Source: Roseburia zhanii (GTDB taxonomy: Bacteria; Bacillota; Clostridia; Lachnospirales; Lachnospiraceae). Taken from it: a stretch of DNA of 64,000 nt. Location: the NCBI RefSeq assembly GCF_014287635.1, contig NZ_JACOPH010000006.1, positions 62,001 through 126,000 of the forward strand, given 5' to 3'. Positions 1 through 8,855 of this stretch are shown here, in pieces. Position numbers and translations under genes: made by a program. The notes under the pieces are model-generated. The model was not told the origin of the DNA and made no database searches. It saw only the letters and a program-made list of their open reading frames with translations. Numbering within the stretch: the stretch's first letter is position 1; each line of letters starts with the position of its first letter.

Positions 1-364
1 CATATGCCATCTGATACATTTCATTATGTTCGGTACCAAAGGTTTCTTCTAACTTCTCCTCTAATTCCTTTTTGGCTTTGTCGGTATAATATTGTTTTAC
101 ATCGGCTTTTTCTCCTGTTTCGATTGCTTCTAACAAGTCTTTGTCTGCTTTTTTCTTTAATTCAAAATGACCGTCTTCTCTTTTATACTTTGTGACACTC
201 TCTGTTGCCGCCTGCATCATACTTCCGTTTGCAACATACATTCCTGATACAAACCCGATCGTTAAGATCAAAAAGAGTGCTACCACTAAATATTTTTTCC
301 AGTCACCGAAAAATTCTCTTGAAATACGTTTTTTTAAGGGATTTTTAATCTTTTTATTCTTCAT
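1..364 (-). CDS. FtsX-like ABC transporter permease, N-terminal part (cut by window edge)
   Basis: This is the first 121 codons of a membrane protein that continues beyond the left edge. It starts with a basic stretch (MKNKKIKNPLKKRISREFF), then one hydrophobic segment at about residues 25-45 (LVVALFLILTIGFVSGMYVA), then a charged, lysine/glutamate-rich extracytoplasmic region. That is the usual N-terminus of MacB/FtsX-type permeases, where a large outside domain follows TM1. The ABC ATPase ends 12 bases upstream, so the two almost certainly form one exporter (efflux of peptides, antibiotics or lipids in this family). The substrate cannot be told. Confidence rests on the partner gene and the topology, because the FtsX core domain lies outside the window. 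Confidence 0.75.
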   Translation of the reverse strand, partial: MKNKKIKNPLKKRISREFFGDWKKYLVVALFLILTIGFVSGMYVANGSMMQAATESVTKYKREDGHFELKKKADKDLLEAIETGEKADVKQYYTDKAKKELEEKLEETFGTEHNEMYQMAY

Positions 365-376
365 ATCACACACCCC

Positions 377-1093
377 TTACCACTCAAGATCAGCCGCCGA
401 AACCTTATTGGTATTGATATGATTATAGCGGACTGCACCATCACGCAGTTTGATCACATGATCTGCCATATCTTTGATCGCTTCATTATGTGTTACCATG
501 ATCACCGTATTTCCGTATTTCTTATTTACGTCCTCGATCAGCTTTAAGATCTCTTTAGAAGTCTGATAATCTAATGCTCCGGTCGGCTCATCACAAAGCA
601 AGATATCAGGATTCTTAACGATCGCCCTGCCGATCGACACACGCTGCTGCTGTCCGCCGGAAAGCTGGTTCGGAAGTTTGTAGCGGTGGTCATAAAGCCC
701 TAGTGTATGTAACAGATCGTCAATATCAAGCGGCGTATCGGATAAATAAGCACCGACTTCAATATTTTCTTTGACATTTAGATTTGCGATCAGATTGTAC
801 ATCTGGAATACATAACCTAAATGCTTTCTTCTGTATTCGGTCAGCTTCTTTTCTCCTAAATCCTCTAACTTATCCCCATTGATGGAAATATAACCGGAAT
901 CTGCACCGTCAATTCCACCGATGATATTAAGCAGTGTGGATTTTCCGGAACCGGAAGGGCCAAGCAGTACGCAGAACTCGCCTTTTGCAACGGAAAAATT
1001 CATTCCCCGAAGGACTTCCTGCCGTGTTTCCCCACTTCCGAATCCTTTCTGTAAATCAACGATCTCTAAAAATTTCTTTTCATTCTCTGGCAT
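377..1093 (-). CDS. ABC transporter ATP-binding protein, MacB/LolD-type
   Basis: A complete 238-residue ATPase. Visible motifs are Walker [10 protein letters not shown] (45-53), Q-loop Gln97, signature LSGGQQQR (144-151), Walker B ILLCDEP (164-170) with the TGALD that follows it in MacB/LolD/FtsE-like proteins, and the H-loop in VTHNEA (His202). It powers the permease that starts 12 bases downstream. The HMA gene ends 33 bases upstream on the same strand, so the three genes may share a transcript. ATPases of this subfamily pair with FtsX-fold permeases and act as mechanotransmitters or drug/peptide exporters. The substrate is unknown. Confidence 0.9.
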   Translation of the reverse strand: MPENEKKFLEIVDLQKGFGSGETRQEVLRGMNFSVAKGEFCVLLGPSGSGKSTLLNIIGGIDGADSGYISINGDKLEDLGEKKLTEYRRKHLGYVFQMYNLIANLNVKENIEVGAYLSDTPLDIDDLLHTLGLYDHRYKLPNQLSGGQQQRVSIGRAIVKNPDILLCDEPTGALDYQTSKEILKLIEDVNKKYGNTVIMVTHNEAIKDMADHVIKLRDGAVRYNHINTNKVSAADLEW

Positions 1094-1126
1094 ATAAACT
1101 CCTCTCCCTTTTACCTTTTCTATGAA

Positions 1127-1375
1127 TTAGCGGTGAAATAAGCCTTTCTTTACATACGGTTCTGTCTGCATGGACACTAACTCATATCCTGTATCTGCGA
1201 TTGCTTTTTTTAATGCTTCTTCCTCTAGCGGTTCTTCTGTGATGATCTCCGTTTTGCCTTTCTTATGCGAAGACGTCACTTTGTTTACCTGAAACTGTCT
1301 GCGGATCGTGTCATTGATATGGGATTCACACATCCCGCAGGACATTCCGTTTATGTCTAATGTCTGTTTTACCAT
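1127..1375 (-). CDS. Heavy-metal-associated (HMA) domain protein, copper-chaperone-like
   Basis: 82 residues. The N-terminal half is an HMA ferredoxin-like fold with the metal-binding CxxC in NGMSCGMCESH (Cys13, Cys16). The C-terminal part (EEALKKAIADTGYELVSM) matches the last helix and strand of the fold. Members bind Cu(I) or other soft metals and pass them to P-type ATPases, but none is in this window. The start has an AGGAGG site seven bases upstream. A good minus-strand promoter with an overlapping inverted repeat precedes it, so expression is probably metal-regulated. The basic tail KKGLFHR is unlike a plain CopZ. Confidence 0.85.
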   Translation of the reverse strand: MVKQTLDINGMSCGMCESHINDTIRRQFQVNKVTSSHKKGKTEIITEEPLEEEALKKAIADTGYELVSMQTEPYVKKGLFHR

Positions 1376-1416
1376 AACTGCCTCCTGTTTTCTCTTATTG
1401 AGAGATTATTACATTT

Positions 1417-1436
1417 TAGTTAGTTTTCGCTAACTA
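1417..1436. promoter_or_regulatory. Inverted-repeat operator before the HMA gene
   Basis: A perfect 7-bp inverted repeat, TAGTTAG-TTTTCG-CTAACTA. It touches the -10 box of the HMA promoter and covers the expected transcription start. GTTAG/CTAAC half-sites with this spacing resemble boxes of DtxR/IdeR-type iron or manganese repressors in Firmicutes and Actinobacteria (comparison from memory). The regulator itself is not in the window. Confidence 0.55.
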
Positions 1437-1463
1437 TTATAGCATGTTTTTCCATTTTGTCTT
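1436..1463 (-). promoter_or_regulatory. Sigma-A-type promoter of the HMA gene
   Basis: On the minus strand there is an extended -10, TGCTATAAT (hexamer 1436-1441), with a weak -35 AAGACA (1458-1463) at 16 bp. It lies about 60 bp upstream of the start codon. The operator-like repeat begins at the last base of the -10. Confidence 0.65.
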
Positions 1464-1496
1464 GTGGTGCAGGTGAGAAAGTTTATCAGTTATGTA

Positions 1497-1578
1497 GATT
1501 CGGGTGTCAAAAGGTGGTTCACAGCTTTGTGCAATCTGCCAGTCAAAAAACTTGAAACCGCCTTTTGACACCCGAATC
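1497..1578. repeat. 82-bp inverted repeat, 23-bp arms
   Basis: Arms at 1497-1519 and 1556-1578 (left arm begins GATTCGGGTGTCAAAAGG) match at 22 of 23 positions and enclose 36 bases. It sits between the HMA promoter and the terminator of the acyl-carrier-protein operon and has no coding potential. No T-run follows either arm, so it is not a standard terminator. It could be a miniature repetitive element or a processing hairpin. Confidence 0.7.
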
Positions 1579-1586
1579 CTATACAC

Positions 1587-1626
1587 AAAAAAAAGACCTA
1601 TCTAAGTTCCATCACTTAGATAGGCC
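1587..1626 (-). terminator. Rho-independent terminator of the MBOAT/ACP operon
   Basis: CCTATCTAAG (1597-1606) pairs perfectly with CTTAGATAGG (1615-1624) across an 8-base loop. On the minus strand the stem is followed by eight Ts. It begins 14 bases after the stop codon of the acyl carrier protein gene and ends the dlt-like operon. Confidence 0.9.
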
Positions 1627-1639
1627 CACACAAAAATTA

Positions 1640-1879
1640 CTAATTCTCTTTAAAGTCTTCAATCAACTCATACATCGCCTCTGCGGAATTGAAATTATCC
1701 GGAATGATCTCATCACTTGGGATCAGCACACCGTAGACTTCTGCGACCTCCGATATGATTGAGATGATATCTAACGATTCTAACAGCCCGTCATCAACTA
1801 ATGCCTGCTCCTTTGTAAAATCCACATTTGGTTTGATCTTCTTAAGTAATTTTAAAAATTCTTCCATCTGTTTATGCAT
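1640..1879 (-). CDS. Acyl carrier protein (DltC-like) of the MBOAT operon
   Basis: 79 residues, acidic and helical, with LLESLDII around Ser35, the expected phosphopantetheine attachment site (usually DSL). The length and the pattern VDDGLLESLDIISIISEV fit DltC and other discrete carrier proteins. Its start overlaps the end of the adenylate-forming enzyme gene by 8 bases, which points to coupled translation and a shared thioester intermediate. Met5 is an alternative start. The inferred role is to accept an activated acid from the upstream enzyme and present it to the MBOAT channel. It is the last gene before a terminator. A D-alanine carrier role is possible but not shown. Confidence 0.85.
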   Translation of the reverse strand: MHKQMEEFLKLLKKIKPNVDFTKEQALVDDGLLESLDIISIISEVAEVYGVLIPSDEIIPDNFNSAEAMYELIEDFKEN

Positions 1880-3359
1880 CCTTTCTTTCTGATTCTTTGA
1901 TATATTGTCTGATCTCCTTGCGGAGAAGACTACCTTTAAACGTTTTCGGCAGTTGATCCGTATAATAAATGGCTCTCGGCAGTTTGTATGCTTCTACTCT
2001 TGCCTGTAGATAATTGAGAAACTCTGCTTCATCATACGCCTCTTTTTTTACGACCAGCATGACCGGCACTTCTCCGGTGATCGGATCGGTTTTCGACGTA
2101 TAGGCACAATCTGCGATCTTCTCATATCCTCTTGCACAATCCTCTATTTCAGCCGGTGAGATCTTGCTCCCGCCATAATTGATGATATCATCTGCCCTGC
2201 CGACTAAGATACAGCGGCCTTCTTCATCTAAATATGCCATATCTTTTGTTTTGACAAATCCATCTTCTAAGGTATCTTTTGTCAGTTCCGGTTCCTTATA
2301 ATATCCTTCCATGACGATCGCCCCGCCCCATGAGAGCAGAGCCGGATGGTCTTTATCTGTTTTTTTAACCGGATTTCCTGCTTCATCCATAAAGCGGATA
2401 ATGGAATTAACGGTCGGTCTTCCGATACAGCCGGTTTTATCGTCTTCGCTGTTAAAATCTAAGATACACGAACAGCCTGCTTCCGAAGCCCCATAAAAAT
2501 TATAAAGCCTAGTCTGCGGCATCAGCTGCAGCAATCTCTGTTTATCCGCCTCCTGAAGCGGTGCAGAACCGATCTGGATATAATCAAGCTGATTGGCATA
2601 TTCTGCAATCCGGTCACCTGATAACTGAAAAACCATATTTAAAGATGCCGGAGATAATGCCATGGCTGTCGCATGGTAAGTATCTAATAATTTCCATAAA
2701 ACACCGACAAAAACCATGCCATCCATCAGACATACCGTACCGCCACGGACCATATCCGACTGATAACGCCTGAGTCCATAGGCATGATTTAACGGCATCG
2801 GAATGATCTCCACATTCTGCTTTCGCATATGCGTTCCTTCGATCACATTTTCTGCGATGGCTACATCATTTTTGTGCCGGATCAGTACACCTTTTGACTG
2901 TCCGGTCGTTCCGGTCGTAAATAAAAGCATCGAGCGTTCATCTGCCTGTGGAAGGGGAAGGTCGGCTTCTTCTGCATCTTCGATCAGTCCCATCAGTTCT
3001 TTTATCTGAAAAGTTCTGATCCCTTCTATATCAATATCTGCGATCACACAATGCGCATCTACCCACTCTGCAATTTCTGTGATACGCTCCGGCTTTGTCC
3101 CTTTCTCTACCGGTATCACAAGTGCCCTGATATACTGCAAGGCAGAAAAAATGACCAGATAGTTGATATTCTGTGTGCATTTTAAGAGCACATGATCTCC
3201 TTTTTTCATTCCCTGCTTTAACAGTACAGCTGCCATTTTTTTGATCAGATACCAGTATTCTTGATAAGTCACTTTTTTCCGCAGTTCACAGACCGCTAAT
3301 GCGTCCGGCTGCTCTTTGGCATATTGGCATATGTAACCTAAAACACTTTCCTGTTTCAT
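1872..3359 (-). CDS. Adenylate-forming acid:carrier-protein ligase, lacking the A10 lysine
   Basis: 495 residues of the ANL superfamily (acyl-CoA synthetase/DltA/NRPS adenylation). Seen: A3 loop TTGTTGQSKG (148-157), A5 YNFYGASEAG, and A7-A8 GRADDIINYGGSKISP followed by AEIED. The C-terminal A10 motif, normally PxTxxGK, reads LPKTFKGSLLRK, so the catalytic lysine position is Ser477, with a lysine two residues earlier. In family members that lysine is needed for adenylation, so either Lys475 substitutes or the chemistry differs. The carrier protein follows and overlaps by 8 bases, and the transporter gene ends 2 bases upstream. The substrate is unknown. DltA (D-alanine) is the nearest functional analogue by context, but I do not call it dltA. 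Confidence 0.8.
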   Translation of the reverse strand: MKQESVLGYICQYAKEQPDALAVCELRKKVTYQEYWYLIKKMAAVLLKQGMKKGDHVLLKCTQNINYLVIFSALQYIRALVIPVEKGTKPERITEIAEWVDAHCVIADIDIEGIRTFQIKELMGLIEDAEEADLPLPQADERSMLLFTTGTTGQSKGVLIRHKNDVAIAENVIEGTHMRKQNVEIIPMPLNHAYGLRRYQSDMVRGGTVCLMDGMVFVGVLWKLLDTYHATAMALSPASLNMVFQLSGDRIAEYANQLDYIQIGSAPLQEADKQRLLQLMPQTRLYNFYGASEAGCSCILDFNSEDDKTGCIGRPTVNSIIRFMDEAGNPVKKTDKDHPALLSWGGAIVMEGYYKEPELTKDTLEDGFVKTKDMAYLDEEGRCILVGRADDIINYGGSKISPAEIEDCARGYEKIADCAYTSKTDPITGEVPVMLVVKKEAYDEAEFLNYLQARVEAYKLPRAIYYTDQLPKTFKGSLLRKEIRQYIKESERKDA

Positions 3360-3361
3360 TT

Positions 3362-4798
3362 TTATCTAAACCATCCTTTCTGCATCAGCCACCATGCACT
3401 GACACTCATAATACAGATAACGATCAGTGTGAGCCACAAGCCCTTCCGGAACATATAAGAAGGTTTTAACCCATAACCAACCGGCACGCTTCGTATGGAA
3501 GTCGGAAGGATATAGGAAAGATTGACTCCGATAGTTGCTATATATACATATGGAAGGGGATCTGATCCGATCCCTTTGATAACAGAGATCACGATCGGAA
3601 CGGCCACTGCCGCCGTTGCGGTATTCGAAGTCACATCGGATAAGAGGATCGTTACCATGACAATAACTGCGACGGTTAAAAATCCACCCGTCAGACCTAG
3701 TTTAGACACCCACTGTCCGATACATGCATCTGCACCTGTCGCTGTAAGCAATGTTCCTGCTGCAAGTCCTCCTGCAAAAATATACATTAACGACCAGCTT
3801 ACTTTTGTCTGCACATGCTGCCACTTTAAGATCTTTTCTTTTTTCTCATCACGTATCAGAAAAGATATGACTGCTGCAATGATAAATACATAAGCCGGTT
3901 TTAAATTTGCTAACCAGCCTGCATACAGATTTCTGGTAAATGCCAGCACTGTTGCAGCTAAAAATATCACAAGGTAAATGCCTTCCACACGGCTGATCTT
4001 ATGCATCTGTCTCCGCATCTTGATAAAATATTCTTTTGAGCCTTCCAAAGAAACTCCTTTGGGTTTGATGCAGACTAAATAGATGCAGTTTGAGATCAGT
4101 AACAGCAGCATGATTGGAGCAAATTTTACCACCCAGTCGATATACATATATTCTTTTCCGGTCAATTCCTGTATATAATTGATCACCACAAGATTCATGG
4201 CTCCGCCAAGTGGTGAGGCAAGCCCGCCAACTCCGGCTCCCCATGCGATCGACATAAGTATGAGCGATGCCGGTTCACTTTTTGATACATCAGTAATATT
4301 CAGATAACGCAGCATCGAAACGGCGATCGGTGTGATTGCAGCTACAACTACTGCATTGGGTAATACTGCAGATAAGACTGCTGATAATAAAAACCAGAAT
4401 AAGATCTGCGTCGTCAGCGAAGTACCTGTGATACTTAAAAAGGTACATGCAATCCGTTTATCAAGTCCGACAATCTCCCATGATACCGTAAGGATCGATG
4501 CCCCTAACAGCAGAAGGATCGTTTCTGATGCATAATTTGCGATCACCTTTGTCATATCTGTCATGGAAAACAGTGCATTGACAACGATCGGCAGAAAAGC
4601 GGTTATCGCATAATCCACTGCTTCTGTAATCCACCAGTAAGCCATCCACAATACCGTCCCGACTGCGGCTCTTGCGGCAAACGTTGTAAAAATGGTATGT
4701 GGCAGAAAACAGACACATAATAAAAATAATACAACACCAAAAACTCTGTGAAATATTACACAATCAAATACTGATCCCTGATTTGTTCTTTTTCCCAT
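3362..4798 (-). CDS. DASS/SLC13-type anion:sodium symporter
   Basis: About 478 residues and some 11-12 hydrophobic segments. The C-terminal half has SNTATAAVAVPIV, matching the SNT signature of the divalent anion:sodium symporter family. The matching N-terminal loop reads LPNAVVVAAITPI, so the first copy is degenerate. Family substrates are di- and tricarboxylates and sulfate. The start is ATG at 4798, with GGAG eight bases upstream, rather than the GTG three codons earlier that overlaps the preceding stop. It lies inside the MBOAT/ACP operon, 2 bases from the ligase. That suggests it brings in the carboxylic acid which is then activated and put on a surface polymer (inference). Confidence 0.82.
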   Translation of the reverse strand: MGKRTNQGSVFDCVIFHRVFGVVLFLLCVCFLPHTIFTTFAARAAVGTVLWMAYWWITEAVDYAITAFLPIVVNALFSMTDMTKVIANYASETILLLLGASILTVSWEIVGLDKRIACTFLSITGTSLTTQILFWFLLSAVLSAVLPNAVVVAAITPIAVSMLRYLNITDVSKSEPASLILMSIAWGAGVGGLASPLGGAMNLVVINYIQELTGKEYMYIDWVVKFAPIMLLLLISNCIYLVCIKPKGVSLEGSKEYFIKMRRQMHKISRVEGIYLVIFLAATVLAFTRNLYAGWLANLKPAYVFIIAAVISFLIRDEKKEKILKWQHVQTKVSWSLMYIFAGGLAAGTLLTATGADACIGQWVSKLGLTGGFLTVAVIVMVTILLSDVTSNTATAAVAVPIVISVIKGIGSDPLPYVYIATIGVNLSYILPTSIRSVPVGYGLKPSYMFRKGLWLTLIVICIMSVSAWWLMQKGWFR

Positions 4799-4803
4799 AC
4801 TTA

Positions 4804-5892
4804 TCACTCCTGTTCCTTACAATTTTCTTCCCATTGTGCTAAAAGTTCTGCTTCTTTTTCCTTCCATGCGGCAACGGATGTATCCCAGTCTTTCTTTTGT
4901 GTGCTGTTTAGTTTATTTTCAAACCGGTAATGTGTACTAAGATATTCAGCTAAATAGTCGGTTACTTTGTTTGCACCTGCGATATTGGTGTGGTAGAGAT
5001 TATAAAAATCTGTTGATAGATCCAGACCTATTTCTTTCTTTTCTGCATTTAAGTTCAAATATGAATAACCTTTTTTCTCCATATATGCATCTAACTGCAG
5101 CTGCAGGGGATAACGATATTTTGTTGCAATATATGGTGTGGCAATAAATAAGATCTTTGTATTTAATTTTTCTGCTGTCCTTACAATTTCATCTATGATC
5201 TGATGATCTTCTTCTAACAGGACCAATGTGCCATCCGGTTCAATCTTCGTTTCTGACTGTTTCTCCACCTTAGAGATCTGCGTAGCTGATTTATAAATAT
5301 CTCTGCCTGACGTCAATCGTTTTTTCCATTCTGTCCATGTGCCATTCAACAAATTATCATGGTACTTCAATAATGGGATCTGCCATTCGATTTCCGGATT
5401 GCCGGCATCTTTTTGTAAAATATCATGTATCATCCTCATCCGGACGAAAGATGGTTTCATTCCTGCAGATATTGTACTAAAAAGGTACTGCTGTTTTTCT
5501 TTATCCGTTTGTTCTTTGTATTCACTTGTTCTATATGTAACTAACTGCCTTGTTTCAACTATAAAAAGATCAACCTTCTGGCTTTTCACTGCTTCTTCCA
5601 TAATATAGGGAACTGTATGTATATCCTGTCCGCTCTGTGCGATCATAAATGATGTAAACCCGTACTTTTCATATGCCCTTGTCGGTATCCAGTAACGATA
5701 GATCGAACTGGATCCGATAGCAGCAACATTCAATGTATCCTTATCTTCCGCATAAAAATAATGCCATTTATCAAAATCCTCATCAAACGGTCTGACTAAA
5801 ACTCCTAATTCACCAACGATCCACAGCAGCATACAAAAGAACGCTGCAATAGCGATCACTCTTTTTAAATCCTGTCTGATCTTCTGTTTCAT
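4804..5892 (-). CDS. Membrane-anchored SGNH/DltD-like protein
   Basis: About 362 residues. One N-terminal membrane helix (IAIAAFFCMLLWIVGELGVL) is followed by an extracytoplasmic domain. NVAAIGSSSIYRYW resembles SGNH block I with the serine nucleophile, and FYNLYHTNIAGANKVT resembles the terminal block with Asp/His and the Gly that follows. DltD and AlgX/AlgJ-type proteins share this plan and work with MBOAT proteins in O-acylation of wall or exopolysaccharide polymers. The ATG at 5892 is preferred (GGGAG eight bases upstream). It lies 21 bases after the MBOAT stop and abuts the transporter gene, in the DltD position. It could act as transferase or esterase. Confidence 0.7.
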   Translation of the reverse strand: MKQKIRQDLKRVIAIAAFFCMLLWIVGELGVLVRPFDEDFDKWHYFYAEDKDTLNVAAIGSSSIYRYWIPTRAYEKYGFTSFMIAQSGQDIHTVPYIMEEAVKSQKVDLFIVETRQLVTYRTSEYKEQTDKEKQQYLFSTISAGMKPSFVRMRMIHDILQKDAGNPEIEWQIPLLKYHDNLLNGTWTEWKKRLTSGRDIYKSATQISKVEKQSETKIEPDGTLVLLEEDHQIIDEIVRTAEKLNTKILFIATPYIATKYRYPLQLQLDAYMEKKGYSYLNLNAEKKEIGLDLSTDFYNLYHTNIAGANKVTDYLAEYLSTHYRFENKLNSTQKKDWDTSVAAWKEKEAELLAQWEENCKEQE

Positions 5893-5913
5893 CCTGCATT
5901 CTCCCATCTGCCT

Positions 5914-7509
5914 TTAAAACTGTTCATAGATAAATGCTGCTCCCGCTCCCTGTCCATAGACACCGAAGCAAAGGATCACAAGGATTCCGGTAAGTACAAC
6001 TCCCATCTGTAACAGCACATTCTGTTTATCTAACCAGTCACGTATTGTCATTTCTGCCTGCTTTTTCTCCATGATCTCCTGTACCACCGAAACACCGGAA
6101 AGGAAAATGACACAGATCAATACCACACACCACTCATTGACTGTAAGCGGAAAACTTTCTACCGTATAAACGGTCTGTGTCCTTTTGAACATGGAACTTA
6201 TCATATGAAATGAATCACTTAGCCCATTTCCCAAAAAGATCAGCCTTCCTACCACACATAAAAAGAATGTCCGAAGCATCTGAAAGATCTTAAAGAGTAT
6301 ATGCTCTGTCGGGATCTTAAGCCTTGTATTCACTGCCATAAGCGGCTGTTCAAAGATTGTCGACAGACAGATCAAGATGCCATGATAGATTCCCCAGCCA
6401 ATATAATTCCAGTTTGCCCCATGCCATACTCCAGTCAGCACCCAGACACAGAGTATCGGCATCACAGAGGCTATATTTCTACCCAATTCATTCCCAAACC
6501 GTTTTCTTGCTGCCGTATTCCACTTGAGGAATACCTGCGATGTCGACACCGGATAAAATACATTTTCCCTGAAAAATTCTCCAAGCGATATATGCCATCT
6601 CCGCCAGAACTCCGGTAATGTTTTTGAAAAATACGGACGTTTAAAATTCTCTTTTAATGTGATCCCAAGACATTCCGATGCTCCCCGTATGATATCCATA
6701 CATCCTGAAAAATCACAATAGATCTGAATGGAATATAAAATACCTGCGATCAGGAATATGTATCCTTCATAATTTCCTGCCGATCCTATGACTGCTGTGA
6801 CAAATGCTGACAGCCGGTCAGCGATCACAAGCTTCTTAAAATATCCCCAGACCATCAGATACAGACCTTTTTTTATAACAGAATAGCAAAAAGCATGTTC
6901 CACAAACAGTTCTTTTCCGGTACTTTCATATCTGCCGATCGGACCTTGCGTAATGTGCGGAAAATAAAGTACATAGGTAAGATATTTTAAAAAATTCTGC
7001 TGTGCATGGATCTTCCCATGATACAGATCCATCAGATAGGAGATCATCATAAATGAATAAAATGAGATTCCAAGTGGTGCAGCCAGTTTCCATACCGGAA
7101 TGATTCCATGGTCCATATGCCATAAGAGCATATTGATATTTTCAATCAGAAAACTGCTGCCTTTAAACACGATTAAGATTCCGATCACAGCACATAATGC
7201 CACAGTAAGCATCCTCTTACGTTTCTGCTTCATTTCATTTTTGATCTTACGTGCACTTCTTCTGTCAGCACCTTCTAAAAGCTGTTCCTGCTGGTCTAAA
7301 TTTTTTTGCATAAAAAGAGAACAAATATAAACGATACCTGCCGTTATGGTAACGATTCCTAAATAAAACACACCGGCAGATGCATAAAATATCAGACTTG
7401 CTGCAAGTATTACGATCCACTGTAACTTTTGTAAGTTTTTTGGCAGAGCGTAATACACGAAGCAGACAAGTACAAAAAATACTAAAAATCCATAAGATAC
7501 TACAGACAT
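5914..7509 (-). CDS. MBOAT O-acyltransferase, DltB/AlgI-like
   Basis: 531 residues with about 11 membrane helices. The family's invariant histidine is in GVWHGANWNY (about residue 363), and FWRRWHISL, the other MBOAT hallmark, lies near residue 305. Members move acyl groups across the membrane from a cytoplasmic thioester donor to an outside acceptor: DltB for D-alanine on teichoic acid, AlgI and PatA for acetate. The start at 7509 is chosen because AGGAAAGA lies just upstream, while the ATG six codons earlier has no ribosome site. The kinase gene ends about 75 bases upstream. With the SGNH protein, ligase and carrier it completes a dlt-like export-acylation set. Confidence 0.88.
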   Translation of the reverse strand: MSVVSYGFLVFFVLVCFVYYALPKNLQKLQWIVILAASLIFYASAGVFYLGIVTITAGIVYICSLFMQKNLDQQEQLLEGADRRSARKIKNEMKQKRKRMLTVALCAVIGILIVFKGSSFLIENINMLLWHMDHGIIPVWKLAAPLGISFYSFMMISYLMDLYHGKIHAQQNFLKYLTYVLYFPHITQGPIGRYESTGKELFVEHAFCYSVIKKGLYLMVWGYFKKLVIADRLSAFVTAVIGSAGNYEGYIFLIAGILYSIQIYCDFSGCMDIIRGASECLGITLKENFKRPYFSKTLPEFWRRWHISLGEFFRENVFYPVSTSQVFLKWNTAARKRFGNELGRNIASVMPILCVWVLTGVWHGANWNYIGWGIYHGILICLSTIFEQPLMAVNTRLKIPTEHILFKIFQMLRTFFLCVVGRLIFLGNGLSDSFHMISSMFKRTQTVYTVESFPLTVNEWCVVLICVIFLSGVSVVQEIMEKKQAEMTIRDWLDKQNVLLQMGVVLTGILVILCFGVYGQGAGAAFIYEQF

Positions 7510-7583
7510 CTCTTTCTTCCTTTGCATTGTTTTCTATTTCAAATAGCACAATGCAGAGTATAAGATATGAACTTAAAGACAAG

Positions 7584-8855
7584 CTAAATTTTTAAAAAAA
7601 TTTGAAATTTAATGATTCCATCATATACAGAATGCGCTGTGATCCTTCCTTTGTGCAGTTCTGCAATCGTTTTTGCCGCAGAAAGTCCGATCCCATACCC
7701 GCCGGTTGCAGAGTTTCTCGACGAATCTGCCCGATAAAAACGCTCAAATAATTCGTCGTGTTTTCCTTTTTTCATACCTGCTGCATGATTTTCGATCTCA
7801 AAAACGATATTTTTTCCGATTTTCTTAAGGCTCACAAAGATCATCGTACCATCATCTGCATATTTGACGGCATTGTCAAGCAGGATTGAGAACATCCGCT
7901 CTAACATATCGGCATCTGCCTGTATCATAAGTGCCGGATCGATATCTGCTTTTAACTGCTTGTTATGCTTATCTGCAACTGTTTCAAACTGTTCGCAGAC
8001 TTCTGTGACCATATCTGACAAAATCACTTTATCGGTTTGTGAGAGTTTTTCAAATTCCTCTAACTTTGCAAGCATGATAAGCTGTTCCGTTAGCTTAGAA
8101 AGCCGTTTGATCTGGTTACGGGTACTTCTTGTCCACTCACTTTCTCCGGTTGTTAATTCAATCACATCCGTATTGGCATCAATGATCGTCAGCGGTGTTT
8201 TGATCTCATGTCCGGCATTTGTAATAAAAGTTTTCTGTTTCTCATAGCTTTCCTTTACCGGTTTTACCACATAACCCGAAAAGAGCCAGACGGGAAAAAT
8301 AAGAATTAACAATTCCACTAAAGCACTAAATATATTATTTTTTATAAGTGTCTGACATGTCTTAAGCTGTCCTTTTGCATTGACAAACACATAGATTGTA
8401 TTTTCTCCTCTGTTTACCGCACGATATTTCCGATACTTATAATATCCCTCTGTTTTATGTTCCCGATACAGACCGGACACGATTTTTTCTGCTTTTTTTT
8501 CATCTACTGTTCTTGTATTATGTGTATTGGCTGCTACCATTTCCCCTTCTGCATTGATCGTTACTGTGAAGAAACGGACACCATTTAAAATTTCATCAAT
8601 TTCATCCTTTCCTTCATTATCCCGGTTTTGATATATAGGTTTTTCTGTATCACCCTCTATATCAGTTTTATATACATGAGCTTCTGCATGTTCTATTTCA
8701 TCTAAATTTTCAATAATGACGGATAAATTTTCTTCGATTTCCTTTTGGACACGCACATGATATGACAGACTTGTCAGTCCCACAATCAGAAATACCACGA
8801 TAAAAAAGGAACTCATTGCTATAAAGATAAACCGTTTTCGTAATTGTTTAATCAT
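7584..8855 (-). CDS. Two-component sensor histidine kinase
   Basis: 423 residues. TM1 (about 10-32) and TM2 (about 175-195) enclose an extracytoplasmic sensor of some 140 residues with no domain I recognise. The H-box is NAGHEIKTPLT (His216), the N-box LLDNAVKYADDG (Asn328), and the G-box GGYGIGLSAAK. This is the EnvZ/OmpR-type kinase plan without a clear HAMP domain. Its start overlaps the response regulator gene by 8 bases, so they are translated together. It lies directly upstream of the MBOAT operon on the same strand, so it probably senses envelope or acid state and controls that operon (inference). Confidence 0.92.
   Translation of the reverse strand: MIKQLRKRFIFIAMSSFFIVVFLIVGLTSLSYHVRVQKEIEENLSVIIENLDEIEHAEAHVYKTDIEGDTEKPIYQNRDNEGKDEIDEILNGVRFFTVTINAEGEMVAANTHNTRTVDEKKAEKIVSGLYREHKTEGYYKYRKYRAVNRGENTIYVFVNAKGQLKTCQTLIKNNIFSALVELLILIFPVWLFSGYVVKPVKESYEKQKTFITNAGHEIKTPLTIIDANTDVIELTTGESEWTRSTRNQIKRLSKLTEQLIMLAKLEEFEKLSQTDKVILSDMVTEVCEQFETVADKHNKQLKADIDPALMIQADADMLERMFSILLDNAVKYADDGTMIFVSLKKIGKNIVFEIENHAAGMKKGKHDELFERFYRADSSRNSATGGYGIGLSAAKTIAELHKGRITAHSVYDGIIKFQIFLKI

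Noticed and set aside
1640..7509. Naming the operon dltABCD
   Set aside because: Gene order differs, a transporter is inserted, the ligase lacks the A10 lysine, and substrate evidence is absent.
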